Below are positions 18,543 through 26,777 of a stretch of 64,000 bases of DNA, in pieces. The position numbers and the translations under genes were made by a program. Each line of letters begins with the position of its first letter. The first letter of the stretch is position 1. The notes under the pieces are model-generated. The model worked only from the letters and a program-made list of their open reading frames with translations, was not told the origin of the DNA and ran no database searches. Source of the DNA: Bog-756 sp963828385 (lineage in GTDB: Bacteria > Actinomycetota > Acidimicrobiia > Acidimicrobiales > RAAP-2); contig CAWHEF010000002.1 in the NCBI GenBank assembly GCA_963828385.1, positions 1,922,001 through 1,986,000 of the forward strand, read 5' to 3'.

Positions 18543-20381
18543 GTGAACGAACGGGGCCCGGCGGGCCCCAGCCGGTCCTGCGATGCCACGGACCAACGTC
18601 GACCATCCCCCGCAGACCTACCTCCTCCTGCTCCCTCACCTGTCTCCCCTGACACGCTTCAGAGCTTCAGGTCGCAGCTGACCGCTGGTGAGGATGTCGT
18701 TGATCCGAGCACCTGGGCTGGAGGGGTTCCGGCAGTCACCGGCATCGCTCCACGCCTTCGTATCGGACGAACCAGATGGTTCAACGTGTTGTGGCTGTTG
18801 CCGATCGGCCTCCTGCTCCTCATTGTGGCAGTGGCCATATGCAAGGGTCTGAGGAACATCCCGTCCGTACAGAGCTTCATCGCCCGCTATCCCGGCACCG
18901 TTCTGTCGGCCAGTGCCGTGAGGAACTCTGGGTTCCCTTGGTGGGTGGGGGTGCAGCACTTCCTCAACGCGTTCTTTCTCATCTTCATTATCAGGTCAGG
19001 AATTCAGATCCTCAGTGATCATCCCAGGCTGTACTGGACACGGCACAGCACCCCGGGCAGGGATTGGTTGAGGATCCAGAAACCTGTTCCTTCCGACCTG
19101 CTGTGGACAGCCAAGAAGGACTCCATCAGCTTGCCCGGCCAAGTCGGATTGCCCGGCATTCGCCACTCCATCGGACTTGCCCGCTGGTGGCATCTGGGCG
19201 CTGACACACTCTTCTTACTGAACGGCCTGATCTTCTACATCTTGCTGTTCGCGACTTCCCAGTGGCGCCACTTGATCCCGACCACTTGGGCGGTGTTCCC
19301 CAATGCCCTATCGGTGATGATCCAGTACCTGTCATTGAACTGGCCCACCGAGCACGGTTGGGTGGCCTACAACGGCCTCCAGCTGATCGCCTACTTCGTG
19401 ACGGTCTTCGTCGCCGCCCCGCTGGCGCTTGTTACCGGCCTCGGGATGTCACCTGCGCTCTCGACTCGCTTCAAACGGATCAGCAAACCCCTCAGCATCC
19501 AGGTAGCGCGCTCGGTTCACTTCCTCGTTCTTGTCTGGTTCGTGTTCTTCATCGTCGTCCACGTATCACTGGTGTTCACGACCGGCCTCTTGCGGAATCT
19601 CAACCACATCTACGCTGCAAATGACTCAGGAGGGTGGGTCGGCTTCTGGATCTTTGCCGCGTCCATGGTCGTGATGATCGTGGCATGGGTGGCTGCCACC
19701 CCGTTCACCTTGCGTCACCCTCGAGTGGTGCAGCAGGTCGGCTTTGCCTTGATTGCGCCGGCCCAGCGACTGTTCGAACACGTGGACTCCACACCAGGTG
19801 AGTACTCCGAGCGGGACATCTCGCCATATTTCTGGCACAACGGTCAGTACCCCGAGTCCGAGGAATACAAAGCGCTGTTCGAAGGCAACTTTGCCGACTA
19901 CAGGTTGAGGATCAACGGTCTGGTCGACAATCCGGTCGAACTGGACCTGACCCAACTGCGGGCGCTGCCGTACCACGAACAGATCACCCAGCACTTCTGC
20001 ATCCAGGGGTGGTCGGGCGTCGCCAAGTGGGGCGGCGTGTCCATGCAGACGGTCCTGGACCTGGTCAGGCCCCAACCTGCGGCGAAATGGGTCGTCTTCT
20101 ACTCTCTGGGTGACGGGCCGGACAAGGGCATCTACTACGACGCACACCCGATCGAGCAGATGAGCTACCGCCTCACCATGCTGGCCTACGACATGAACGG
20201 GGAGCCCCTGTCCTTCGGCCACGGCGCGCCGTTGCGGCTCCGGAATGAGACCCAGCTTGGTTTCAAGCAGGTCAAATGGATAAAAGGCCTCGAGTTCGTG
20301 AGGGATTTCTCGGAGGTTGGCGGTGGTTACGGTGGATACAACGAGGACCATGAGTTCTTTGGATACAGGCAGTCGATCTAA
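18543..20381 (+). CDS. Membrane cytochrome b / molybdopterin oxidoreductase fusion
   Basis: The N-terminal half is a polytopic cytochrome-b-like domain with helix His residues in GVQHFLNAFF, ARWWHLGADTLF and RSVHFLVLVW...FIVVHVSLVF. The C-terminal half is a sulfite-oxidase-fold molybdopterin domain: DYRLRINGLVDNPVELDLTQL, then the Mo-ligand Cys in HFCIQGWSGVAKWGGV. The protein would exchange electrons between the quinone pool and a Moco site, like MsrP-MsrQ (YedY-YedZ) in one chain. The substrate is unknown; an oxyanion or sulfoxide is possible. No Tat signal is seen. The start is uncertain: GTG 18543 is used, but the frame is open back to 18420 and the first ~30 residues are low-complexity. 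A/T is more frequent here than in the flanks. Confidence 0.82.
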   Translation: MNERGPAGPSRSCDATDQRRPSPADLPPPAPSPVSPDTLQSFRSQLTAGEDVVDPSTWAGGVPAVTGIAPRLRIGRTRWFNVLWLLPIGLLLLIVAVAICKGLRNIPSVQSFIARYPGTVLSASAVRNSGFPWWVGVQHFLNAFFLIFIIRSGIQILSDHPRLYWTRHSTPGRDWLRIQKPVPSDLLWTAKKDSISLPGQVGLPGIRHSIGLARWWHLGADTLFLLNGLIFYILLFATSQWRHLIPTTWAVFPNALSVMIQYLSLNWPTEHGWVAYNGLQLIAYFVTVFVAAPLALVTGLGMSPALSTRFKRISKPLSIQVARSVHFLVLVWFVFFIVVHVSLVFTTGLLRNLNHIYAANDSGGWVGFWIFAASMVVMIVAWVAATPFTLRHPRVVQQVGFALIAPAQRLFEHVDSTPGEYSERDISPYFWHNGQYPESEEYKALFEGNFADYRLRINGLVDNPVELDLTQLRALPYHEQITQHFCIQGWSGVAKWGGVSMQTVLDLVRPQPAAKWVVFYSLGDGPDKGIYYDAHPIEQMSYRLTMLAYDMNGEPLSFGHGAPLRLRNETQLGFKQVKWIKGLEFVRDFSEVGGGYGGYNEDHEFFGYRQSI

Positions 20382-20474
20382 GGGCTGACATGCCTTTAGA
20401 GGAATCCTGATGAGGCACACTTGCAGCCAGTCCCGATGAGAACGGGGGGGATCGTGGCAAGACGGGAGGCTTCA

Positions 20475-20852
20475 GTGACGGCGATTGACTTCGATGCCGA
20501 GGATTGGCGTCCGTTCGAGTTCGACGATGCCACGGCCAAGGCGTGGTGCGAGCGGGGCTACGAGCCGTTCGAGGCGGCGCTTTCACGCGACGACGGCTGT
20601 ACCCTTTCCAACTACAACGTGCATCATGATCAGCGCACCGCTGCCCGAGTTCGGCGACAATGGACCATGGCGGGCTTCGAACTGGTCGAGGCTCGCCGCT
20701 GGCGGCAGTGGATGTTCACAGCCGACGAGGCGGGCAAATGGCGCCGTGCCGGCTTCGACTTGGAAGGAGCATCCGCATTGCGCGCCGGCCGGCCCGATGG
20801 GGACATCCGGGCGCCGGGGCCGCTTGGAAGGGACGACGACAAAAAGAGATGA
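20475..20852 (+). CDS. Small protein with W-x-x-(A)GF helical repeats
   Basis: A 125-residue cytoplasmic protein with no family I can name. Three degenerate repeats are visible: AKAWCERGYEPFEAA, RQWTMAGFELVEARRW and GKWRRAGFDLEGASAL. The W...GF...EA pattern recurs in many actinobacterial helical proteins. The start GTG 20475 has GGGAGG five bases upstream, so longer starts at 20421 or 20436 are less likely. The stop overlaps the next ATG (ATGA), linking it to the SdhB-like mini-gene. Confidence 0.65.
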   Translation: MTAIDFDAEDWRPFEFDDATAKAWCERGYEPFEAALSRDDGCTLSNYNVHHDQRTAARVRRQWTMAGFELVEARRWRQWMFTADEAGKWRRAGFDLEGASALRAGRPDGDIRAPGPLGRDDDKKR

Positions 20853-21034
20853 GCTCCGCCTTGGCGCAGGAGCTGTGCACCCTGAGCGTCCGGAGGGGAG
20901 ACTCCTCGGAGGGTTCGTTTCAGGAGTTCACCGTCGAGCCGCTCGCCGGTGAGCTTGTCTTCGACGCGGTCCTCCGCATCCAGGCCACAGTAGTCAGCGA
21001 CCTGGCCGTGAAGGTGGGAACCCATGTCCGGTGA
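20849..21034 (+). CDS. 61-residue protein resembling only the N-terminus of SdhB/FrdB
   Basis: ATG 20849 overlaps the previous stop (ATGA). The end of the protein, FTVEPLAGELVFDAVLRIQAT followed by VVSDLAVKVG, aligns from memory with the beta-grasp part of succinate dehydrogenase/fumarate reductase iron-sulfur subunits (VLDAVHRIQ, PDLAVRWNC). It then stops before any [2Fe-2S] cysteine. The stop overlaps the start of the dehydrogenase at 21024 by 11 bases. The overlaps at both ends suggest it is translated as it stands, but it could also be a relic left by deletion. It cannot bind the usual clusters. Confidence 0.6.
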   Translation: MSSALAQELCTLSVRRGDSSEGSFQEFTVEPLAGELVFDAVLRIQATVVSDLAVKVGTHVR

Positions 21035-22076
21035 TGCCGTCGTCGTGGCCATTGCCACCCCGCTGGAGGCCGAGTTGGTGCCGCTCATCAGAGCGGTCGA
21101 CAAGCGGCTCGACGTCCGCTACCAACCCGACTTGCTGCCCCCGCTGCGCTTCTCTTGTGACCATCGTGGTGCGGAGACCTTCCAACGGACCCCGGAGCAG
21201 GAGGACCGCTGGTACACCATGTTGGCCGAGGCGGAGATCCTGTTCGGGCTACCCGGGGATGCCCCCCAAGGGCTGGCCGAGGTGGTCCGAACCAACCCGA
21301 GCCTGCGCTGGGTGCAGGCAACTGCAGACGGCGCGGGCGAACAGGTCCAAGCAGCCGACCTCACCGGGGCGGAACTCGATCGGGTGCTGATCACCCGAGC
21401 AGCCGGGGTCCATGCCGGCCCTCTCGCCGAATTCGCGATGTTCGGTGTCCTTTCCTTCACCAAGGGCCTTCCCCGCCTGCTGGCCGAGAAGGAGAGGCGG
21501 CGTTGGGATCACTACCCGATGTCGGAGCTGGCCGGCGCCACCCTGCTCATGGTCGGCCTCGGTGCCGTGGGCACCGAGGTGGCACGACTGGCAAAGGCCT
21601 TCGGCATGCGAGTGATCGCCGTCACTCGCTCAGGTCGCGCCGAGTCACCCTACGCGGACGAGACCCGTCCGTCGCGGTTCCTGGGCGATCTCCTGCCGGT
21701 GGCCCACGCCGTCGTGTTGGCGCTGCCCTTGACCGGGGAGACGGCAGGGATGATCGACGCCAACGCCATCTCCCGAATGCGTACCGGAGCTGTAGTGGTC
21801 GATGTGGGTCGAGGAGGTGTCGTCGTCGAGTCGGCGCTCGTCGACGCACTCAGCACCGACCGACTCGCAGGAGCAGCTCTCGATGTCTTCGCCGTGGAGC
21901 CTTTGCCTCCCGACAGTCCGCTTTGGCACCTCCCCAATGTCCTGATCAGCCCGCACACGGCGGGCCTCTCGGAGCACGAGAACGGACGGATCGTGGACCT
22001 CTTCAAGGCCAACCTGCGTCGGTACCTGTCCGGGGAGAAACTCATCAACCTCGTTCGCCCGGCATTGACCTTCTGA
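21024..22076 (+). CDS. D-isomer-specific 2-hydroxyacid dehydrogenase
   Basis: 350 residues, NAD(P)-dependent. The Rossmann motif GLGAVGTEVARLAKAFG is near 175-191. The catalytic triad is Arg in VDVGRGGVV, Glu in DVFAVEPLP and His in SPHTAGLS. The expected reaction is reversible reduction of a 2-keto acid to a D-2-hydroxy acid, or oxidation of the latter. The N-terminal substrate domain is divergent. It is last in an overlapping three-gene set and converges on the transketolase. Confidence 0.88.
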   Translation: MSGDAVVVAIATPLEAELVPLIRAVDKRLDVRYQPDLLPPLRFSCDHRGAETFQRTPEQEDRWYTMLAEAEILFGLPGDAPQGLAEVVRTNPSLRWVQATADGAGEQVQAADLTGAELDRVLITRAAGVHAGPLAEFAMFGVLSFTKGLPRLLAEKERRRWDHYPMSELAGATLLMVGLGAVGTEVARLAKAFGMRVIAVTRSGRAESPYADETRPSRFLGDLLPVAHAVVLALPLTGETAGMIDANAISRMRTGAVVVDVGRGGVVVESALVDALSTDRLAGAALDVFAVEPLPPDSPLWHLPNVLISPHTAGLSEHENGRIVDLFKANLRRYLSGEKLINLVRPALTF

Positions 22077-22120
22077 CCTGAACCGACGCAGGGACACTCC
22101 CGCTCGACATGGTGCTCGGG

Positions 22121-23977
22121 TCAGAACCCGACCAATCGACGGGCGGCATCGACGATGTGGCTCGATGAGATACCGGCCGCGTCGAGGAGCTCGGCCGGGG
22201 TGCCCGAGGTGGGCAGGCCGGACACGGCCAGGTGGGCGACCTTGAGCGGGGGCACCGGGGCGTCGGCCAAAGCTTCGAGGACCGCGCTGCCGATGCCACC
22301 TTGGGGGTAGTGGTCCTCCACGACCACGAGGTGGCTCTCGGTCACCTGGCAAGCCTCCATCAGGGCTGTGCGATCGATGGGCTTGACCGAATAGACGTCG
22401 ATCACCCGAACCGAAATGTCCGAGTCCTTTAGGACCTCGGCGGCAGCGAGACACTCGTGGAGCGTCACACCGGCTCCGATGAGGGCCACCTGTTCGTGCT
22501 CCCCGAAGTGATGGACCTTGGATCCGCCAACCTCGAAGGTATCGTCGGCCGCATAGATCACGGGGTAGGCGCCCCTGGTGGCCCGCAGGTAAACGATGCC
22601 AGGGGTGTCAGCCATCCGGGCGACGAGCCGGACGGTGGAAGGAGCGTCGGCCGGGTACAAGATGACCGAGCCGTACACTGCTCGCAACGAGGCCAGGTCC
22701 TCCAACGCCATCTGGGAGGGACCGTCCTCGCCGATTTCGACCCCGGCGTGTGTGCCGACGAGACGGATGTTCACCTCGGAGATCCCGGCCATGCGGATGA
22801 AGTCGAATGCACGCGAGAAGAACACAGCGAATGTGGAGGCGAAGGCCACGTATCCCCGAACGGCCAGTCCGACGGCTGTGGCGACCAGCTGCTGCTCGGC
22901 GATGAAGATCTCGAAATAGCGCTCGGGGCAGACCTTCTGGAATTCGTCGGCGTGGGTCGAGTTCCCGACCTCCCCGTCCACCACGATCAATTCAGGACGA
23001 GCAGCAAGGGCGACAAGTGCAGCGCCGAACGCGGCACGGGTCGCCACCTTGTCACCCACCGCATAGGTGGGAAGGACGACGGAGGCGGTGGGATCAGGGG
23101 TGATAGCGGGAGTGCCGGATGCCGGACGGTGCGTCGTGATCCGCAAATCACCCGGGCCGCCCAGGGCGGCGACGGCTCGTTCGGCCATGTCGGCAGGGAG
23201 AGCCTTCCCGTGCCAGCCATTCCGGTCCTCGAGTTCGGGCACCCCCTTGGCCTTGATGGTCCGGGCCAGCACCACGGTGGGCTGGCCCGGGTCCGAGCAG
23301 GCGTCGGCCAACGCCTCATCGATGGCCTCGAGGTCGTGGCCATCGATGACGATCGACCGACATCCGAATGCGTCCACCCGGGCGGCGTAATGGTCCAGCT
23401 CCCACTCGAGCTCGGTCGGCCCACGCTGGCCCAGGCGGTTGACATCGACGATGGCGGTCAGATTGCCGAGCTTGTAGTAACTGGCCTTGTCCAGGGCTTC
23501 CCAGACCGATCCCTCCGCCGTCTCGCTGTCCCCGCATAGGACCCAGACGTGATAGTCCAGCTCGTCCAGGTACCTTCCGGCCAGACAGACGCCTACCGCG
23601 TCGGGAAGGCCCTGGCCGAGCGAGCCAGTGGCCACATCCACCCAGGGAAGGGCAGGAGTGGGGTGGCCTCCAAGGCGGCTGCCCAATTGCCGGTAGGTCT
23701 TGATGAGCTCCTCGTCATCCACGACCCCCACCGCCCGGAACATCGAGTACAGCAGCGGAGAAGCATGGCCCTTCGAGAAGATCAGGTGATCGTTGGAGGG
23801 AAGATCCGGACGGTCCCAGTCGTAACGCAGATGGTTCACCAGCAATACGGCCATCAGGTCGGCGGCCGACAGCGACGACGTCGGGTGGCCCGAACCCGCC
23901 TCGGTACTGCAGCGGATGGAGTCCACCCTGAGCTGAGCCGCCAGCCGACGCACCTCACCGAACGGCTCTGTGGTCAT
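22121..23977 (-). CDS. Transketolase, full length (animal-TKT-like)
   Basis: 618 residues containing both halves. The thiamine diphosphate domain shows STEAGSGHPTSSLSAADLMA, FSKGHASPLLYSMF and the ThDP motif GDSETAEGSVWEA...VDVNRLGQ. The pyrimidine domain shows FIAEQQLVATAVGLA with the catalytic Glu, and a C-terminal domain follows. It transfers two-carbon ketol units between sugar phosphates. The length fits the short TKT type rather than the ~660-residue E. coli type. ATG 23977 has AGGGG seven bases upstream. There is no stop between this ATG and the upstream flavoprotein frame, so the two may be fused. Confidence 0.88.
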   Translation of the reverse strand: MTTEPFGEVRRLAAQLRVDSIRCSTEAGSGHPTSSLSAADLMAVLLVNHLRYDWDRPDLPSNDHLIFSKGHASPLLYSMFRAVGVVDDEELIKTYRQLGSRLGGHPTPALPWVDVATGSLGQGLPDAVGVCLAGRYLDELDYHVWVLCGDSETAEGSVWEALDKASYYKLGNLTAIVDVNRLGQRGPTELEWELDHYAARVDAFGCRSIVIDGHDLEAIDEALADACSDPGQPTVVLARTIKAKGVPELEDRNGWHGKALPADMAERAVAALGGPGDLRITTHRPASGTPAITPDPTASVVLPTYAVGDKVATRAAFGAALVALAARPELIVVDGEVGNSTHADEFQKVCPERYFEIFIAEQQLVATAVGLAVRGYVAFASTFAVFFSRAFDFIRMAGISEVNIRLVGTHAGVEIGEDGPSQMALEDLASLRAVYGSVILYPADAPSTVRLVARMADTPGIVYLRATRGAYPVIYAADDTFEVGGSKVHHFGEHEQVALIGAGVTLHECLAAAEVLKDSDISVRVIDVYSVKPIDRTALMEACQVTESHLVVVEDHYPQGGIGSAVLEALADAPVPPLKVAHLAVSGLPTSGTPAELLDAAGISSSHIVDAARRLVGF

Positions 23978-25233
23978 CAGCCAACCCCTGCCCAACGTGC
24001 TGCCCACGGCATCCTCCAGCGGCACTTCCGGGTCGGCAAGTTTTGCCCTGTCGACCGGTTCGTCCGACCGCACCAGACCTTGGATGGCGTCGGTGACGTC
24101 CCAGACGTTGACGTTCATTCCGGCTCGCACCTGTCCACCCTCGATCCAGAACGCGACGAACTCACCCTTGTCCATGTCACCACGGAAGATGACCTCGTCG
24201 TAGTGGCCACCAGCCACAAAACCGGAATACTCCATCCCCACGTCATACTGGTCGGAGAAGAAATAGGGCACATGGTCATAGGGATCGACGCGGCCCACCA
24301 TGTTGGCCGCCGCCACCGGCCCCTGGTTGAGTGCGGCTGACCAGTGTTCGAGGCGCAGATGGGTGTCGAACAGCGGGTAGTAGGTGTTGGCCGCGTCCCC
24401 GGCGGCGGAGATGTCAGGGTCGCTGGTGGCCAGAAACTGGTCGACGACGATCCCGTTGTCGACGGTGAGGCCGGCAGATTCTCCCAGCTCGGTGTTGGGG
24501 GTGATGCCCACACCGACCACGATGGTGTCGGAGTCGATCACGCCGCCATCCTCCAACCGGACACCGGTGGATCGGTGGTCCTTTCCCGTGATCTCGGCTA
24601 CTTCGACCCCCATTCGTAGCTCGACCCCGTGGTCGCGATGCACACCGGCATAGAACTCGGCCATCTCTCTGCCGAGCACGGCCAGCAGCGGCAGGCTCTC
24701 CCTGCTCGAGCACCGTCACCTCGCACCCGGCGGCTCGGGCTGCCGCAGCGGTCTCCAGCCCGATCCATCCCGCTCCGATGATCGCCACCCGATCGGCGGC
24801 GCTGAATGCGGCCTTCATCACCTCACAGTCCTCCAGGCGGCGCAGATAGAGGACACCGTCGAGGTCGATTCCCAGGCACAGGCAGACGCCGGGGAGACGA
24901 ACCGGTGACGAGCAGCAACTTGTCGTACCCGATCCGCTCGCCACCTTCGAGGGCCACCTCATGGGAGGAGGGGTCGAGGGAGTCGACCCGCGTGTCGAGC
25001 CGCAACTCGATGTCGTGCTCGGGGTACCACTCCTCGGGAAAGACATAGACCTTCTCCTTCTCCGACTTACCCTGCAGATAGTCCTTCGAGAGGGGCGGCC
25101 GATCGTAGGGTCGCTCCGCCTCTTCCCCGATCAGGATCACGCGGCCATCGAATCCCTCGGTGCGCAGCGCTTCGGCTGCCTTGGCGCCGGCGAGACCGGC
25201 TCCCACGATCACGAAAGTCTGCTCTCTTGTCAC
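23978..25233 (-). pseudogene. NAD(P)/FAD ferredoxin-reductase-type flavoprotein with two frameshifts
   Basis: The pieces in three frames form one reductase: FVIVGAGLAGAKAAEALR (FAD site) and RPPLSKDYLQG; then VAIIGAGWIGLETAAAARAAG (NAD site); then VVGVGITPNTELGESAGL, DISAAGDAA and the C-terminal VWDVTDAIQ. An extra base near 24868-24873 and another in the GGG at 24700-24702 (plus-strand CCC) break it. Removing each restores PGIDLDGVLYLRR and LEQESLPLLAVLGREMA. GTG 25233 has AAAGGAGG seven bases upstream. The intact enzyme would pass electrons from NAD(P)H to a ferredoxin or Rieske protein. The last frame runs into the transketolase. Confidence 0.82.
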
Positions 25234-25248
25234 TGCGCGGCCTCCTTT

Positions 25249-25597
25249 GTACTTGGGACGGGTTGGTCATCGTTCGGCTCGGTTCGGTCGGCCGGTCGCA
25301 AGGACCGGTCGACGAACGCCGCGCTCAACGGGAAGGGATCGGTGTAGGGCTGCTCAGTCGCCACGATTGTGGGTTACCTCCAGACACACTCGAGCAGACC
25401 AGAGTTAGCCTGGTGCCGGACGCAGTCCGGCCGCGGTGCACGTCAGCAGGGATAGCTGCACGATCGCGCCTCCGAGATGTCCGAGCGAGACGGCCTCCTG
25501 CCAACCCTCACTCCCTGCCGACCCTCACTGTCGAAGGCACGACCGACGATAGTTCGGCGAGCAGCAATGATCAATCGTCGATCCGGCGGCATGGTCG
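25249..25597. other. Intergenic region upstream of the flavoprotein
   Basis: About 350 bases with no recognisable gene. Promoter elements for the minus-strand reductase are expected here but none stands out. Together with the next 300 bases it separates the 18-25 kb block from the monooxygenase operon. Confidence 0.45.
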
Positions 25598-25660
25598 GTG
25601 CCCGTGGCCAGCGAGACAGTGCCCGTGGCCAGCGAGACAGTGCCCGTGGCCAGCGAGGCA
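25598..25660. repeat. 21-bp tandem repeat, three copies
   Basis: Unit gtgcccgtggccagcgagac plus a, at 25598-25618 and 25619-25639 (identical) and 25640-25660 (one change). A period of 21 would preserve any reading frame (seven-residue units), but no credible gene covers it. Confidence 0.92.
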
Positions 25661-25907
25661 AGACGAGCGTTCGCTGAACTCCCCGCGGGACGCGAACTCC
25701 GTTCGTAGTGGGTCACAGCCTTCGTGGACGTGCAAAAGCTATGAATGGTCTAGTTCGATTCGCGTCACCCGGGCGACGCGTTCAAGGTCCGCGTCGCAAG
25801 CAAGGAGTGTCGCTCGCTACCTGCAGGTGGAATCTCAGCAGTAGCCGAGGTAAATCGGACTACCGGGCGTCAGACCGCGCCTCGGCCAACACCTCCATCA
25901 CAACGGT
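25661..25907. other. Intergenic region
   Basis: About 250 bases downstream of the amidohydrolase stop. Short frames only; no recognisable product. Confidence 0.45.
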
Positions 25908-26777
25908 CTAGCACCGGTAGACATCCTCTGCGTTCTTTGCAAAGAGCCTTTCGCGGGCTTCGCTGTCGAGGCCCTCTGTGATGGCGCTGAACAGCTCGTA
26001 GAGCTCGTCGAAGGTGCCGTACATGGCGTCAACGGGAAAGTTGCTCGCAAACATACAGCGGTCGACGCCGAATGCCTCGATGGCGTACTCGAGCCATGGG
26101 GCAAAGGCATCGACGCTCATCGACCCTAACGGCATCGCCAGGCCCGAGAGCTTGCACAGGACGTTATTGCCGAGGCCGGCCAGAGCGTCTATGCCGGCCT
26201 GCCAGAGTGCGCGCTCCTCATCGGCACCCGAGCGGGGCCATCCGGTGTGCTCGACCACAACCACTAGATCATCGAAGCCACCGAGCTGCGCGGCTGCCGG
26301 CCGGAGCTGATCGGAATGGGTCATCAGCTCGAACAGCAGGTTGCGCTCCTGTAGGGCGTAGAGAACTCCGATGTCGGGGAGCGGCCCCTCGAAGGCACCC
26401 ATCAACCGAACCCCGCGGAAGCGTGAGGCCGTCATCTGCCGGTCGATGAGTTCGATCGCCTCAACCGTCGTGTCGGTCGGTGGGAGGCCGCCGATGATGG
26501 CGTCAGGACCGCCACCGGCGTGAGCGTTACCATCGAGCTCGACGGTTTCCTCGATCGAGTGACGACCGGTGGCGGCGGCGACGTTGACGAACTTCTCGAC
26601 GTGCCACTGGGCCGACTCGGCCTGATAGGTGTTGATATCGAAGCGACGGTACATCCTCGATGGATCACCAGCACCGCCTTGTTGAGGACGCGAGAGGTAT
26701 GGATACCAGTCGGTCCGGGCCGGGTCCCAGAGGTGCACGTGAGCATCGACGACGCGGGTGGGCCAAGTGGCGGTCAC
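25908..26777 (-). CDS. Amidohydrolase family 2 (TIM-barrel, COG3618-like)
   Basis: 289 residues with the metal-binding VVDAHVHLWDP at the N-terminus, VVVEHTGWP mid-protein and FASNFPVDAMYG near the C-terminus carrying the late Asp. The family includes lactonases and decarboxylase-like hydrolases that open cyclic esters or act on aromatic intermediates. Its start overlaps the SDR stop (ATGA, 26774-26777). Downstream of a Baeyer-Villiger-type monooxygenase, a lactone hydrolase role would fit: the monooxygenase makes the lactone, this enzyme opens it. That role is inference. Confidence 0.82.
   Translation of the reverse strand: MTATWPTRVVDAHVHLWDPARTDWYPYLSRPQQGGAGDPSRMYRRFDINTYQAESAQWHVEKFVNVAAATGRHSIEETVELDGNAHAGGGPDAIIGGLPPTDTTVEAIELIDRQMTASRFRGVRLMGAFEGPLPDIGVLYALQERNLLFELMTHSDQLRPAAAQLGGFDDLVVVVEHTGWPRSGADEERALWQAGIDALAGLGNNVLCKLSGLAMPLGSMSVDAFAPWLEYAIEAFGVDRCMFASNFPVDAMYGTFDELYELFSAITEGLDSEARERLFAKNAEDVYRC

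Noticed and set aside
20660..21034. 124-codon start for the SdhB-like gene at 20660
   Set aside because: The first 63 codons are out-of-frame sequence of the W-GF protein; ATG 20849 with the ATGA overlap is better supported.
25598..25660. CRISPR array
   Set aside because: Three contiguous 21-bp units without spacers; a plain tandem repeat. No spaced repeat array exists elsewhere in the window.
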